Position numbers and translations under genes: made by a program. Below the pieces are notes generated by a model that was not told the DNA's origin, made no database searches, and saw nothing but the letters and a program-made list of their open reading frames with translations. From Antedon bifida (lineage: Eukaryota; Echinodermata; Crinoidea; Comatulida; Antedonidae), in the NCBI GenBank assembly GCA_963402885.1, contig OY727099.1, positions 3,832,001 through 3,896,000 on the forward strand: a stretch of DNA of 64,000 nt, written 5' to 3'. This document shows positions 34,801-46,947 of the stretch, one piece after another (position 1 is the stretch's first letter; each line of letters begins with the position of its first letter).

Positions 34801-35639
34801 CTAAACCTAACCTTCTAAATAATCTCTCTCACTCTAAAGTAAAAAGAAGTTGCTCATGGGATTCGAACCCGATACGTCGACATCTCAGATCAACAGACGG
34901 CTCGACAGAACGCGTTCGCATTAGTGAATTGCAGTTAGATCAATTCTTACGTCACACCTTCAATTCAATTCAATTCAATTCAACGTAAACATTTATTTTC
35001 TTTCTTTCAATCAATAATAAAACAAATGAATAAGGTATTAAAAAAAAAGTAAGTACGAGTTTCAAATAATACATTTCATGAATATGTATATGACTAATGC
35101 ATATTCATGTTTATTTTGTGACGTTTCATGAGGGGACTTGTGTATGAAAAGAAATAACGCGCCCGACCAGTATAGTAGGCTACAACACATTTTAAAGGGA
35201 GGTTTGTTTCACGTAGCTGTTTATAAAGGTCTCTATTTTATAGAAATTTTATCTAGCTACCCTTTACTTGTCAGCAAATTGCCATTTGGATTTCGCAATT
35301 TTATATAAAACAACATGTAGTATAAATATACAGTGTGTGTGTGTGTGTGTTAATCATACTGAACGACTACTGCAAATGTACGTCTAGTATTATGGAAAAT
35401 CGAGGACAAATATTTATATTATTATTTCTACACAGGGATGGATTGAATATTGCAACTCGGGCTGTAACAGTTTACACACTACTATAATAAAGATTAATTG
35501 GTACAAGTAAACGCATTTAGCTGGTAGAACGTTTGCACATCATTTCAGAAACTTGCCCAAATAATTCAACAGAAAATATACTATTATCAAATGTCTATAC
35601 AAACAAGACGGGAAACTCCATATATCTCGACGAGTCTTT
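31899..35639. other. Region without a recognised gene
   Basis: AT-rich sequence with a GC-rich hairpin at 33,880-33,943, a tRNA-like fragment with a B-box GGTTCGAATCC on the minus strand at about 34,855-34,925, a CAATT run at about 34,960-34,982 and a TG run at about 35,332-35,350. An open frame at about 34,071-34,306 reads like possible coding sequence (TLPLEHHYQGYINLEL) but has no ATG start or clear splice sites. Confidence 0.5.
33880..33943. repeat. GC-rich hairpin
   Basis: ACGGGGCGCCG at the left and CGGCGCCCCGT at the right are perfect complements about 40 bases apart, and the next bases (ACACACTA against TAGTGTAT) extend the stem. It stands out sharply in an AT-rich setting. Confidence 0.7.
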
Positions 35640-36475
35640 TTATCGCTTCTATTACCATGCATCTATTGACGTATCTATATCAATGCATCTAGCTAACTGA
35701 CTCGATGCATCTACCATCTCGATGCATCTATCTCCATGCGTGCTATGTGTCGATGCATCTATTACCATGCATCTATTGACGTATCTATATCAATGCATCT
35801 AGCTAACTGACTCGATTAATCTACCATTTCGATGCATCTATCTCCATGCGTGCTATGTGTTGATGTGTCTATTTCAATGCATCTCTTGACGTATCTATAT
35901 CAATGCATCTAGCTAACTGACTCGATGCATCTACCATCTCGATGCATCTATCTCCATGCGTGCTATGTGTCGATGCATCTATTACCATGCATCTATTGAC
36001 GTATCTATATCAATGCATCTAGCTAACTGACTCGATTAATCTACCATTTCGATGCATCTATCTCCATGCGTGATATGTGTCGATGTATCTATTTCAATGC
36101 ATCTATTGATGTATCTATATCAATGCATCTAGCTATTAACTCGATGCATCTACCATCTGGATGCGTCTATCTCCATGCGTGATATGTGTCGATGTATCCA
36201 TTTCAATGCATCTCTTGATGTATATATATCAATGCATCTAGCTATTAACTCGATGCATATACCATCTCCATGCGTACTATGTGTCGATGCATCTATTTCC
36301 ATGCGTAGACTATGTGTCGCTGCGTTTATATCGATGCATCTACCATCTCGATGCGTCTATCTCCATGTGTGCTATGTGTCGATGCGTCTATATCGATGCC
36401 TCTATCTCGATACATGTAATTTTACGAATCTATCTCAATGCTTCTTGTAAACTCGATATATAAAACCGATGCACC
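35640..36475. repeat. 110-bp minisatellite with 220-bp dimeric order
   Basis: Built from degenerate (C/T)GATGCATCTA words. A 110-bp unit starting CTCGAT...CTACCAT recurs at 35,701, 35,811, 35,921, 36,031, 36,140 and 36,249. Units at 35,701 and 35,921 share CTCGATGCATCTACCATCTC, while those at 35,811 and 36,031 share CTCGATTAATCTACCATTTC, so the array was partly amplified as 220-bp dimers. After 36,250 it decays into shorter irregular units. Open frames here are by-products of the repeat. Confidence 0.9.
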
Positions 36476-37542
36476 TTGCATTGACGCGTCGACGCGTCAG
36501 TGGACACGCGGCTATATCGATTATAGTCCATTTTTGTCATTTCAAATGTAAGTTTTATTACCGAGTTCCTATTTTAATCTGCATATTTCAAGACAAAGAC
36601 AATGTTATGTACAATAGGCATTGCTTTTGCCTGAAACACCATTTTAACTTATGACTTTATAAACACTTAAATCTGCATAGCACACCTACGTATGTCTAGT
36701 GTAAAATAAATATATATACTGTTTGATTAAATTGTATTGACGAATCAAAACTAAAATTATGTTTAATTTGTTTGAACAAGAACTATTATTTCACTTGAAC
36801 CTGAATTTCACATCTCAATAATTGATATGTATCATTAAACCTGCCAGCAAATATGATTAAACTTGTACTGACAGTGTTGGATGTAATTAAATTTCCATAT
36901 AACTTGTTACACAGCAGTACAGGTCTAGGCTACGCCGGGAAGCTATGGCACATTTGAAACCATATACTGTAATTAAGCGGGTACCTTTGGAATATAATAT
37001 TCATTCATAGAATATTTCTATATTTTGTACTGTATTATAAGAGTAATGCCGTATTGTAAATCAAATTCGCCGAGTATTTCTTGCTTTATTTTATTTAGGT
37101 GTGGGGGGGGGGGGGGTGTAGGAGACGCTTCCTGTCTGTCAACGATTTTTGTACAAGTTGTCAACAGTAATGATAAACTATATTTTTGTATAAACTTGTA
37201 GCCAATGCTATAATAATAAAAAGAAAAGCTATAACAGTATATATGTCATAAATACGTTTATTGAAAACATGTCAATTTGAACACTGTTCTTATCAGCTTA
37301 TTTCTACTAAGTTAAAAAGTAGTGGGTAAAAGTTACGAAGAAAATTAAAATCACACAATATCGCCATGTGAAATAGATCTCCGCCTATTTAGAGACTTCT
37401 TTAATTAAAATCTTTAGTACCGCCAATTTAAGACGTCTAATAATTAAAATCTAAAGTTACAGTACCTCCAAGTTTAATAAACTTATTTGTATTCTAAACA
37501 CCAAGGTATTACAATTACATACATAACCGTTCCTACTAAACA

Positions 37543-37715
37543 CCACACGTCACACAACGCTGCCACACGTCACATAACACTACCACACGTCACACAACGC
37601 TGCAACACGTCACACAACGCTGCAACACGTCACACAACGCTGCCACACGTCACATAACGCTACCACACGTCACACAACGCTGCCACATAACGCTACCACA
37701 CATCACACAACGCTA
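37543..37715. repeat. 20-bp minisatellite
   Basis: About eight tandem copies of ACACGTCACACAACGCTGCC, with CACATAACGCTACC variants in between. A single related word (TGTGACGTGTGGCG, minus orientation) is at about 37,930. Confidence 0.85.
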
Positions 37716-38722
37716 TGCATACGATACAGTACCATATAACCCTGGTTATGGTACTAATGTGCGTTAGTACTCTAGAAGTAAACATATATATGGTTAGGTT
37801 CAGTTAAATTTAGGAATGAGGTTGATTATTTAGGGTTGAGTACATTATTAGCGTCCAGGATTAGGTGCGTATGGTACTACTGTATTATCATTGAGGAATA
37901 GTTCCTCCATGCTATTATGTATAGCCTTGTGTGACGTGTGGCGTTTAGGAGGGTCCGGTAAACACATGGATGGGACCTATTGGTAAACACATAGTACAAG
38001 TATTTGATGAACGCATGCACTTCACATTAAATAAATAACCCTACCAATAATATTTACAAACCAGCCAATTGATTAATGAATGGAATTCATATTGATTTCT
38101 AAATTTGTAAAACTAACCTACCATACACATTATTTTTAACAAATTATAACCAAATACATTTCACAGAAGTGTATAACTAACAGTATTTACAAGAATTTAA
38201 TTAACTATTTTTTAAACGTAGAAATATGAATTTAAATCATGGTTTCAAACAGGTTATCTGTAAAACATATTCTACTGTAGAATTTCTAAACATTTATTAA
38301 TCCTACGAAGAAATAAGAAAATCCACATTTATATACATATTAAAAAAAAAAAAACTTCTGAAAAATAACCATCATTTTCTTTTCATTATCTTACATAAAG
38401 TTGACTATCCTGACGATGCACCTCTTAATGTATTCATTATTTTTAGTAAAGCTCCATGATAGAGTGTCACATGTTTATCATATGTTATAACTGTATCACA
38501 AAGTTACACTGTATATAGGAATTTGCCTATGATACTTATTACATTTACCAAGATACACTAGCTAGGTGATTATCCTGTAAAGGTATCGAAACATTAAATC
38601 CCTAAGTTATTACATGTAGTTATTTTTATCCTATGTCTTAAAATAGTTTACTGTACAGTATATACTTAAATCATAGGAAAACAGCATAGTATCTGTACCT
38701 TATAATATCATCCTTATCATAT

Positions 38723-38790
38723 ACAGTAATACCCTATTAAAGGGACAGTTTGTAGGTCCCAAAGGTGTCCCTTAATAGGGGTAAAAAACA
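38723..38790. mobile_element. Pogo/Tigger-type MITE fragment
   Basis: CAGTAATACCCTATTAAAGGGAC and GTGTCCCTTAATAGGGGTA form an inverted repeat. The CAGTA-ACCCC-GGGACA pattern is that of pogo/Tigger-like ends seen more completely at 47,121-47,303. Confidence 0.5.
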
Positions 38791-41214
38791 CAGTGCAACA
38801 TTCTTAATATTTAGGAAAACAAATATTAATTTGAAAATACAATATAATTTATAATTTGAACCATGAAGTAATAATATTTGAACCATGGAGTACCACTGTG
38901 GACAAGGTGTTCCCGAGTAACTCTATGTATTGTGTCTCAAATTTGTAAAGAGTACAACTACTAGTTAAAACGGTTGATATCCCTGAATATGTATACATAT
39001 TATGTTTTAATTAATATTATTAACACACAAACAAGCTAAATCTATGCTAATAATAACCTTAAACGTACAGGTACCAACATGCATTAAACCAGTAATTATC
39101 AATATATTCTGCTTGCATATTAATGCTAAACAGTGAATAATAATAATTGAACATATATACATGGAGATCAAATTCCCATATTAAATTAAAAAACGTAAAA
39201 TGCTGGTGGCAGAATTTGAAACACACAAATTAAATAATTATACTATAGCACAAAAAAAATTGCAATATCTACAAAAAATAACGTTCAGTTAAATGAGAAT
39301 TTTTAAATGAAAAAATGTACAAACATTTGAACAAAAATAAACGGTTATTTACATAAATTTGGCTAAAAAAATTAATTTTCAGTAATTTTTAAAACACATG
39401 TCAGCTGGTTATACCAAAAATGAGCAATTTTATTTATCGCACATTTTAAATGTTTTTATTATTAATTATTTAATTAATTATTAGTTACTGTAGACTACTA
39501 TTAGGGGGAAATGTATCCTCTTAATAGGTATGTCGTCCACTGAATAGTGGTTGATAGTAAAGATATATTTCTCACCTGAAAAAATCACATAAAACTTTTT
39601 CACTTATTATTGTTTTTTTGTTCATGTTTTGGGGGACATCTTTACAACATACAGCTCATATTTCTGCTTATTTTGTTTAAAAGGAAAGCGTCCCTTGAAT
39701 AGCATTCTATTCTACTATATTTGTATTATGGAATGATCTATACATAACATATATGAAGCAAATATTTACATTCACATTTAACAAACATATAATTAGCATA
39801 ATGATCACAAATTACAGTTGTTTTTTTTTTTCATTCATTTCAAGTTACAACAGCAGTGTTTTTGCATAAATCATGGTTGAACCATAGAGATATATAATAT
39901 GGTTGAACATGGGAAAATCGAAAACAATTTAGGTTGGTAAATTTGGGTCATATGATGTCAAAATTTACAAAAATTACTTCTCCATAAATAACATTGTGCA
40001 CCAAATAAAAAACTGGCAATCAAATTGATAATAAGTTGGTGCAACTTTGTGTACATGTTTTACTGCAAATGCTAGCTTTGTCAGATATGAACGGTACACT
40101 ATGAATGGCCCCTGAAGAACAATTAAGGAAACCCATAACATGTGCACAACCTTACCAGCAATTTTAACAATTATGTACATCGATTAATTCACATTCAATT
40201 CTTTTGTAATGTATTTCTTAATTATAATCTAAAACAGTGATAATAAATGTAATTACCAAATAATAAACATTTGACACCAATAATGTATAATAAACTACAA
40301 AAAAACATTAACATTATGATACCAGTATTCTTCCAGAAAAAGACCAATTAATCTTCAGGCATTCTGGTCTAAAATCTCATTAAGAAAGATGTTGACATAC
40401 TGATCTTTAACTTGAGTGGTCTTGCTGTAAAGTAACTGATAGAAAGTCACGGTATTGTTAACTAATGAATTTAATAAGAAATACACAAATCATTACAAGC
40501 ACCTAGTCTCTATCCTAATATATTTTAACGTATTCTAGTTACACAATAAACAACAATTAAATAATCTACTACAGAAGCCTCAACTTGGAAAAGTGATCGG
40601 GAGAATTTCTGAAAGCATGGCCAAACAAGAGAGAGCGCTTTGAAAATTGAATACATTAAATTATAGAGGGCGCTAAAACAATATCAGGCATTAGCATGGA
40701 TATGCTAGGGGCTTTCCAGGCATGGTAATGGTGGAAAATGTGAAACCGGGGCCTATTATGGTACATAGAACTTTCAGATGAGACTAGAACTATCTCTAGA
40801 TAGTTGGAATCATGCCTTTTGCCTATGCAGTGTTTGAATGTAATTATTACTTGAGATTCAAACCCAAGCAGCAGGTACTACGACAAAAATATTATTACTA
40901 AAAAAAATTACAGGGCAGTTCAATGTACAATTATGATAGGTCCCTCATATAATAAACTACATTTATAAATTCCCAGTGTAGTTTACCAAAAACAATCTTA
41001 TAGACCAGTAACATACTGCTATCTGACTTTACTACACAGTATCTACCCCCACCCCTCTCACACCCCACCCACCTCCTTCATCCCCATAAAAAATGTCAAC
41101 AATTTCCACTGTACAGATCCAACATAAAAGTGTAAAAAAGGTCTGGAATTATCCCCAAGTGATTTTGTACAATCGTTATTTGCGATTAGATCACTGTAAT
41201 AACCAACCTGACTT

Positions 41215-44200
41215 TCAGACTCTTAGAATCTCCAGACAGCTGTTGTAACAGATTGCAATCCAGTCTGGTTGTGTCGCTGCCCACTGAATCTGGTTGATTT
41301 CTCCCTCTGCTGTATAGGCTAGTATTGGATCCTCAATGGCTCGTGGCATTTGCTGGATGTCCCAGATAAGTGCTTGGTGGTCGTCGGCTGAAGAAAAGAG
41401 CATTTTAAAGATTTTAAATCAATATCTTAAAATATTTTTTTAAAATCATACATCAATTAAGGATCTCTGAAATCTAGGGGACTAGGCCATGGTATAACCT
41501 CTTTGCTGAGAGGTGACTTATGTTCATTGGAAAATCCACAATTTTATTCACAGAGTATAAATTCAAACACTACATTGGTTAAATTTTTTCATAATAACAT
41601 GAAAGATTCACAACTATTGAGAAAATAAACTGATTTAATCTCTATTCTTGAATTCTATAAGCTTTGTATAAACGTATAACAAAGGGCATTAATTTAAATT
41701 AGTACATTTAAGAGTGATGGCATAATGGGAGGGAATTTGACTAGCATGTGACAGGCATTGGTTCAAGACCTGTCTGTGCCATATTCAGTAGTCAAAATAC
41801 TAGACACATGTTCTACTCCACTACTATATTTTATATCTTTTTATTTAATTTGCTTTTTTAATACATAATTTCCAAAGGGTCCACATTACCTTACAGATCT
41901 GTGCTTGGCACATCACAGATCTTGTGCATGGAAAAATAAAACCAATTGAATTGAAATGTCATTATTTTGTCCTTGGAAAAAAATTAAATTGTTACCTGCT
42001 GTACATATGTGGCATGATGAGTGTGGTGCCCACGTAATCCCATTGATACACGCTCTGTGATTGCTAAGCCGTGCAACTGGTGTGCAAGGAACTCGTACAT
42101 CCAAGATTATCACCTATTCAAAAAGAAAAAAATAGGTATGATGGTTTGTTTGTTTCATACTGTATTTATCCTCAACTAAGGAAATTTAAATACCTAGGGA
42201 CCATAAATGAGAGGGGCGAGAAGGAGTACCATGGTAACTCTTTAGTCTTTCAAAAGATGCACTGTGCTCTTTAAAGGGAACACAAGCAAGATGTGTACAC
42301 TGGGCCTTCTTTTTAACCCCTATCACTTGTTTTACAATAAATAACTATGTCCGACAAGAGCCTTGAACCTGCCCTATGATTTTATGGGTATGGTTTGCGG
42401 CTTTCTATCTTGAATCTTGTGAGGTAACTTTTCATGCATTACAAATCTGCAAAACGTGCGTAAGCGAATTATGTATCATTGCAGGAAGTTAAAAACTTGC
42501 ATGTTGACTGCGCATACATATGTCGTATGTGTGGCTTAATGAAAACCAGTGGATAAAATAATCTTACCTCACAGGAGTCCATCGCCATTGTAGCCAGGTA
42601 GTTGGGATCTTGCTTGTTCCAGCACAGTCGCAGTAACGGATGATGATTTGGGTCTTCATATATAATAGTTGAATGCTCTAAATGTCGAAGGTCAAACATT
42701 CTTACTGAACCGTCTGCACCTACTGAGGCAAACATGTCTCGTCCTCCACCTGCTCGGCTAAAAGCTATGTCATACACCTATTTAAAGGAACACAATGTTA
42801 TTACATATGGAGAGAGGGGCTAATGTAGGTTTACCGAGGGAAGCTTGGCACAAAATAAACTTACTCATCTCATAATAAATTCTAAAAAAAAATAAACTAG
42901 ACAACATGGTAGTGATATGACTGTAGCATAAAACAACCAGAACTTGATAATAAAATATCTTTTTTTAAAATGATATTTGCGCACAATATTTTACCTCTTT
43001 ATCATGGGCTATTAGTTGTGTTTTCACATGTCCAGATACCATGTTGACCCTTCCCAGCACCTGTCCAGTCTCCAGACCCCAAATAGTACATGTTGTATCA
43101 ATACTGGATGTCCCTAAAAGGTTAGGGTCTACCTCATTCCAATCAAAAGACGTCAGAGGTGCACAGAAATCAGAGTTTTTATTCTAGATAAAATAAATAA
43201 GACAAAATGAGAATATTATAAAAGAAAAAGTTTTACGATTTAAATCTACTGTAAGATAAAAAAATTGTCCATCATGTCAATTATTACTTTTAGACAACCT
43301 CATATGCAGTTTGAAAATGACTAAACAATACACTTAACGCACCATATGTTAGTGAGCTAAAATGTAAACATTGCAAAAATGTTATAGCAGAGTGTTGCCT
43401 ATCTAAATAATACATCTAAAGCCGTAAAGCATACGAGCTGATCATGATAGGATTTAGCCCTAATTGCATCCATTAAATGTCACTTAGGATAAAGTGTCTT
43501 TTTACAGAGAGTCTAGTGTTTAACGAGCTGTACAAGTCAAAAGCGAAGACGATGTGAATTAGCATTTCTGATCATGCAATATTATAGTTTAAGATATTCA
43601 TAGATGAACTCATATTATTTGCAAATAAACCACTGTTATGTAACTTTAATGAGAATACTTTGAATCCTTTGATCTTTCAGTATGTTAAAATTTAAATGGC
43701 AAATTATTATACATTCCAGGGAGAGCGAACAGACACAGAATGTCATTCTTATTGCTATCAGACTACTATAATAATGAGTTCCTAACATAAGAAATTGGAC
43801 TTGTGTACTTGTTAAGTTCTATGTTGAACAGAACATGAATGTATACAATTTGGGTTTTTATATTTTAGTTATTTTCAGTAAAATTACAATACTCAGTTTA
43901 ATTTATTATTATTTATTTTTTTTTATATTTTATACGCATTCAACAGCGAGTAACTCGTTAATTATAGGATGGATAAACTACTTAACAATTTATCGTGATT
44001 ATAAACTAAATCTCATTTGAAGCTTAGGGAGTGGAGTTGAAAGAGTGGTGAGTTACAACCCTGGTACTAAGTCAGGATTGAAGCCCGGACTTTGGGATTG
44101 GAAGACAAGCATGTTAACTACCAATCTCCACTAAAGTGCAACGTCACATTATTATTCATAGTCCAATATCAAATTTGTTTGTTTCCATTTTAAATCGATG

Positions 44201-46182
44201 ACTGTAATGAATGACGTAAACATAATTAAAAGTATTTTTAAGGAAATCAAAATCATTAATTTTAAATTCCTGTTATGACAATGAATTATAATTTGGGAAA
44301 CTCTTATTTAGTGGATTATGAATTTTCAAGGTTTACTTAATATGGATGTTAGAATATCATAAAGTCTAATGAAAAATTATCAAATACAGCCTTTTTATGA
44401 AATTACAACAGCCGATGTGCACTGTATTCAGATCAGGTATAGTATAGAGTATCACGGTGTGACGTCACAAAGATAGAGGGCGCTGCATGGTTGCTAGCCA
44501 ACCAAAAAATGCGTTCAACGCTACTATGTTGATAAACAGTAAAGATCTGTATTTCTATCAAATTATGTATCTTAGCTCGATTTTTTTTTAACTTAAACTG
44601 TAGTTGAAGAATAAATAGATTATTAAAAACAAATGTTTAGTGATCTTTTGAAATTTTAGTTTTGTTTTTATTGAAAATTATTAAGTTTAAAATGACTACT
44701 TCAATAAGCCTATTCCAAACCATTGGTGACCTTGGAGTCACTCAGGCAGGTTGAACGCATTTTTGGTTGCGCTACCAACCACGCAGCGCCACCTACCATC
44801 GTGACGTCAGCACCGTGATACTCTATAGCAGAAAATAAAAATTGTATAGTTATAATTAGCTAATATGTCCTTGTGTGAACAGGACTTAAGTACTTACATT
44901 ATTCAGCAAACATTCTAATCTTGTTTCCGAATCTGAATGCACCCTCCAAACCCTCAAGTAATCGCCACTTGTTGCCACAAGATCAGGGAAAACACCTTTC
45001 TGTATAAAAAAAGAAATAAGAAAACGCATAAATTACTAATTCAGTTCATTCTCACCAATTTGTCATGACAAAGCATACTTTGGAAATATTTTGTAGTTTA
45101 GGTGACCCAATTAAACAATTGGGAAAAAAATATGTGGTGTTTCATTTTAAGGTCGCCGTGGTATTTTTGTTAAATTATCTGTGGGTTTTTATGCAAATTT
45201 CCAGGGGTTTTTAAAAAAAAATCGTTGTTGCTTTTTTTAAAAAAAAAGATATTTGCCGTGACACAATACAGGCCATCGCAGATTTGATATTGAATTGCTG
45301 TATGTGGCGAATGTAACTTGTTAAAAAATAGACCATTACAGATTTTGTTTAATAATAAATACTACTAACACTATCTGGAATCCACATGATTTTGGTTGTA
45401 GGGTAAGGATGGTCAAATGTACTTTTGCTCTGAAATTCCGACGTTTCTTCATTTAATGCAACAATTTGAACCTGAAAGCAAAACAATGTTGTAAAATTAG
45501 TCAAAAGGCAATTTTTAAGGTCATGAGGATCAATCATAATGCGTAAACCACACTGCTGCTGCATAAAAATAAAATGAATTGATTATACCTAGCTAGTAGA
45601 AATTCTTTGTACCACTCACCACTGAATTGATGATTATCTGGACAATTTTGTTACGCACCCTAGGCCTAATTTTGTTTTTAAATAATATTGCTGGATATTG
45701 ACATATGTAGGCTATAGCCTAGTACTACTAATACTGATCAAAAGTGCCAATTATGTTGATGAGGCTCCTTGGCCCAACAAGGGCCTAATTTCTAAAATTA
45801 AATAATTAGTAATTACTAATTTATAAAATAAATATTTATTTTATAAGTTAACCATCATTTCATTTACAAATTACATTAATTAGGCATAGCCTAGCCAAAT
45901 TAGGTAAATAACTATATAGATAGGCCTAGTAGATACTAAAATTTAAAAGCTAGGCTAGGCCTAGGCCCAAGTAAATGCATACACAGACAGCAATATGGTC
46001 AGGCCTACCTTGTTGTTGTATTCTTCGACGAAGCTGCCGACTGCAAGCCTGAACCTTTTGTCCGGACGGACACTCCAGTTCATGCTGTAAACAGTCCATG
46101 GTGCTTCGTACTTGTAAATTTCTTTACGTTTTCCTGATATACCCCCCAGTTTCCCCCCACAGCCTAATGAGGCCGACAACAT
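41215..46182 (-). CDS. DCAF7: DDB1- and CUL4-associated factor 7 (WD-repeat protein)
   Basis: Seven minus-strand exons (46,182-46,009; 45,471-45,370; 44,999-44,898; 43,183-42,995; 42,777-42,568; 42,113-41,996; 41,387-41,215) join in frame to 355 residues. The product is a WD40 propeller, a scaffold that in animals binds DYRK1A, HIPK2 and the DDB1-CUL4 ubiquitin ligase in nucleus and cytosol. Sequence landmarks known from DCAF7 are all present: [109 protein letters not shown] and the C-terminal LEILRV. Human DCAF7 has 342 residues; the extra length is an N-terminal extension ([16 protein letters not shown]) before GKRKEIY. An in-frame ATG at 46,239 would lengthen it further and is less likely. 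Exon 2 uses a GTTAGT donor. The gene is head-to-head with RPL32. Confidence 0.97.
41710..41790 (+). mobile_element. tRNA-derived SINE fragment in DCAF7 intron 6
   Basis: TGGCATAATGG (A box) and GGTTCAAGACC (B box) are spaced about 35 bases apart, as in a tRNA, without a proper acceptor stem. Confidence 0.45.
44443..44828. mobile_element. MITE with long terminal inverted repeats in DCAF7 intron 3
   Basis: The left end TATAGAGTATCACGGTG and the right end CACCGTGATACTCTATA are perfect inverted repeats. The complementarity continues inward for about 80 bp (GACGTCAC, GGGCGCTGC, GGTTG, ATGCGTTCAAC). Total length about 386 bp, no coding capacity. Confidence 0.8.
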
Positions 46183-46534
46183 CTTATAAAAGTGGTAAAA
46201 TAGCTGCAGAGATAGTTGTTTTGATTTTTTATCAAGCAACTTTAGAAATCGACATACGGCGGCGAAGATGGCGATGTTTTTCTGTACAATGTAAATAATT
46301 GCCAGGACATCAATATTTTTAAGTGAAATAATATATTTATATTTTTTTAACTAAGCTATCTTCATTCTTAATGAAAAGAAAACAGCAATCAAGTTATCTG
46401 AGTATATATTGTACATTTATTTTTTAATGATTCAAATCTTTCATGTTTGCTTTTTTTCGTGATATTCAAAAAAATCGATCTTTCTTCGTCGACGAGTTAT
46501 CAATTTTTTTATAAACAGCGCCCTCTAAATCCGG
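46183..46534. promoter_or_regulatory. Shared DCAF7/RPL32 divergent promoter
   Basis: Only about 350 bp separate the DCAF7 ATG from the likely RPL32 transcription start. Near 46,262-46,275 the plus strand has GCGAAGATGGCGA, a match to the YY1 motif (AAGATGGCG), a common element just downstream of housekeeping starts. On the RPL32 side a TTTATAAA (46,508-46,515) lies about 20-25 bp before a pyrimidine tract. Two genes needed in all cells sharing one promoter region is plausible; co-regulation is inference. Confidence 0.6.
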
Positions 46535-46563
46535 CCTTTTCAATTCCATCTTGATTTTGGAAA
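46535..46563 (+). promoter_or_regulatory. RPL32: RPL32 5'TOP start and non-coding first exon
   Basis: A CCTTTTC pyrimidine tract placed about 20-25 bp after TTTATAAA looks like the 5' terminal oligopyrimidine start that ribosomal-protein mRNAs use for mTOR-linked translational control. A GTGAGT donor at 46,564 ends a short non-coding exon; the matching TTTTTTCAG acceptor is at 46,913-46,922, with 25 bases of 5'UTR before the ATG. Confidence 0.6.
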
Positions 46564-46947
46564 GTGAGTGAAATATTGAAGTGAATTTATTTCTGTTACT
46601 ATCCTTTATATATCGCTTGCATCTTCATCTGAAATGTGAAGTTATACTTTAAAATAATTACATATAATCACAAAGTACTTTTATTTTTTAAAATATTTGT
46701 CTGATTTTAGGAAATAAACGTCATTGTATAGGCCCTATACGCCTCACGGTCCACGGAGCGGACGTTTGTGTTCATTCGTGGCCTGAATGGAATGACCAGC
46801 CTAGCCTAGCTAGCCTAGGCGTACACGGATACACAAATGTGTAGGCTAGCCTGCATAGAGAGAGGACCTTAATCAAGTTAACCTAGGCCTAGCCTATAAC
46901 TTATTGATTATTATTTTTTCAGTATACCAACTACCAAAACAAACAAG

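Larger units (their letters stand above)
36476..41214. other. Probable 3'UTR/flank of DCAF7, no other gene seen
   Basis: About 4.7 kb of AT-rich DNA downstream of the DCAF7 stop. It contains a G homopolymer (about 37,101-37,115), a minus-strand AATAAA near 37,255 that could end a very long DCAF7 3'UTR, a 20-bp minisatellite and a pogo-type MITE end near 38,725. No coding exon was recognised. How far the DCAF7 transcript really extends cannot be told from sequence alone. Confidence 0.45.

Noticed and set aside
36175-36463. Repetitive His/Cys/Met-rich frames
   Set aside because: Lie within the GATGCATCTA minisatellite and overlap each other in different frames; no gene structure.
37543-37715. 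Possible CRISPR-like array
   Set aside because: Direct 20-bp tandem repeats without spacers in a eukaryotic intergenic region; a plain minisatellite.
44030-44135. tRNA-like sequence on the minus strand in DCAF7 intron 3
   Set aside because: A- and B-box-like words present, but the B box is degenerate and no stems pair; at most a very old SINE.
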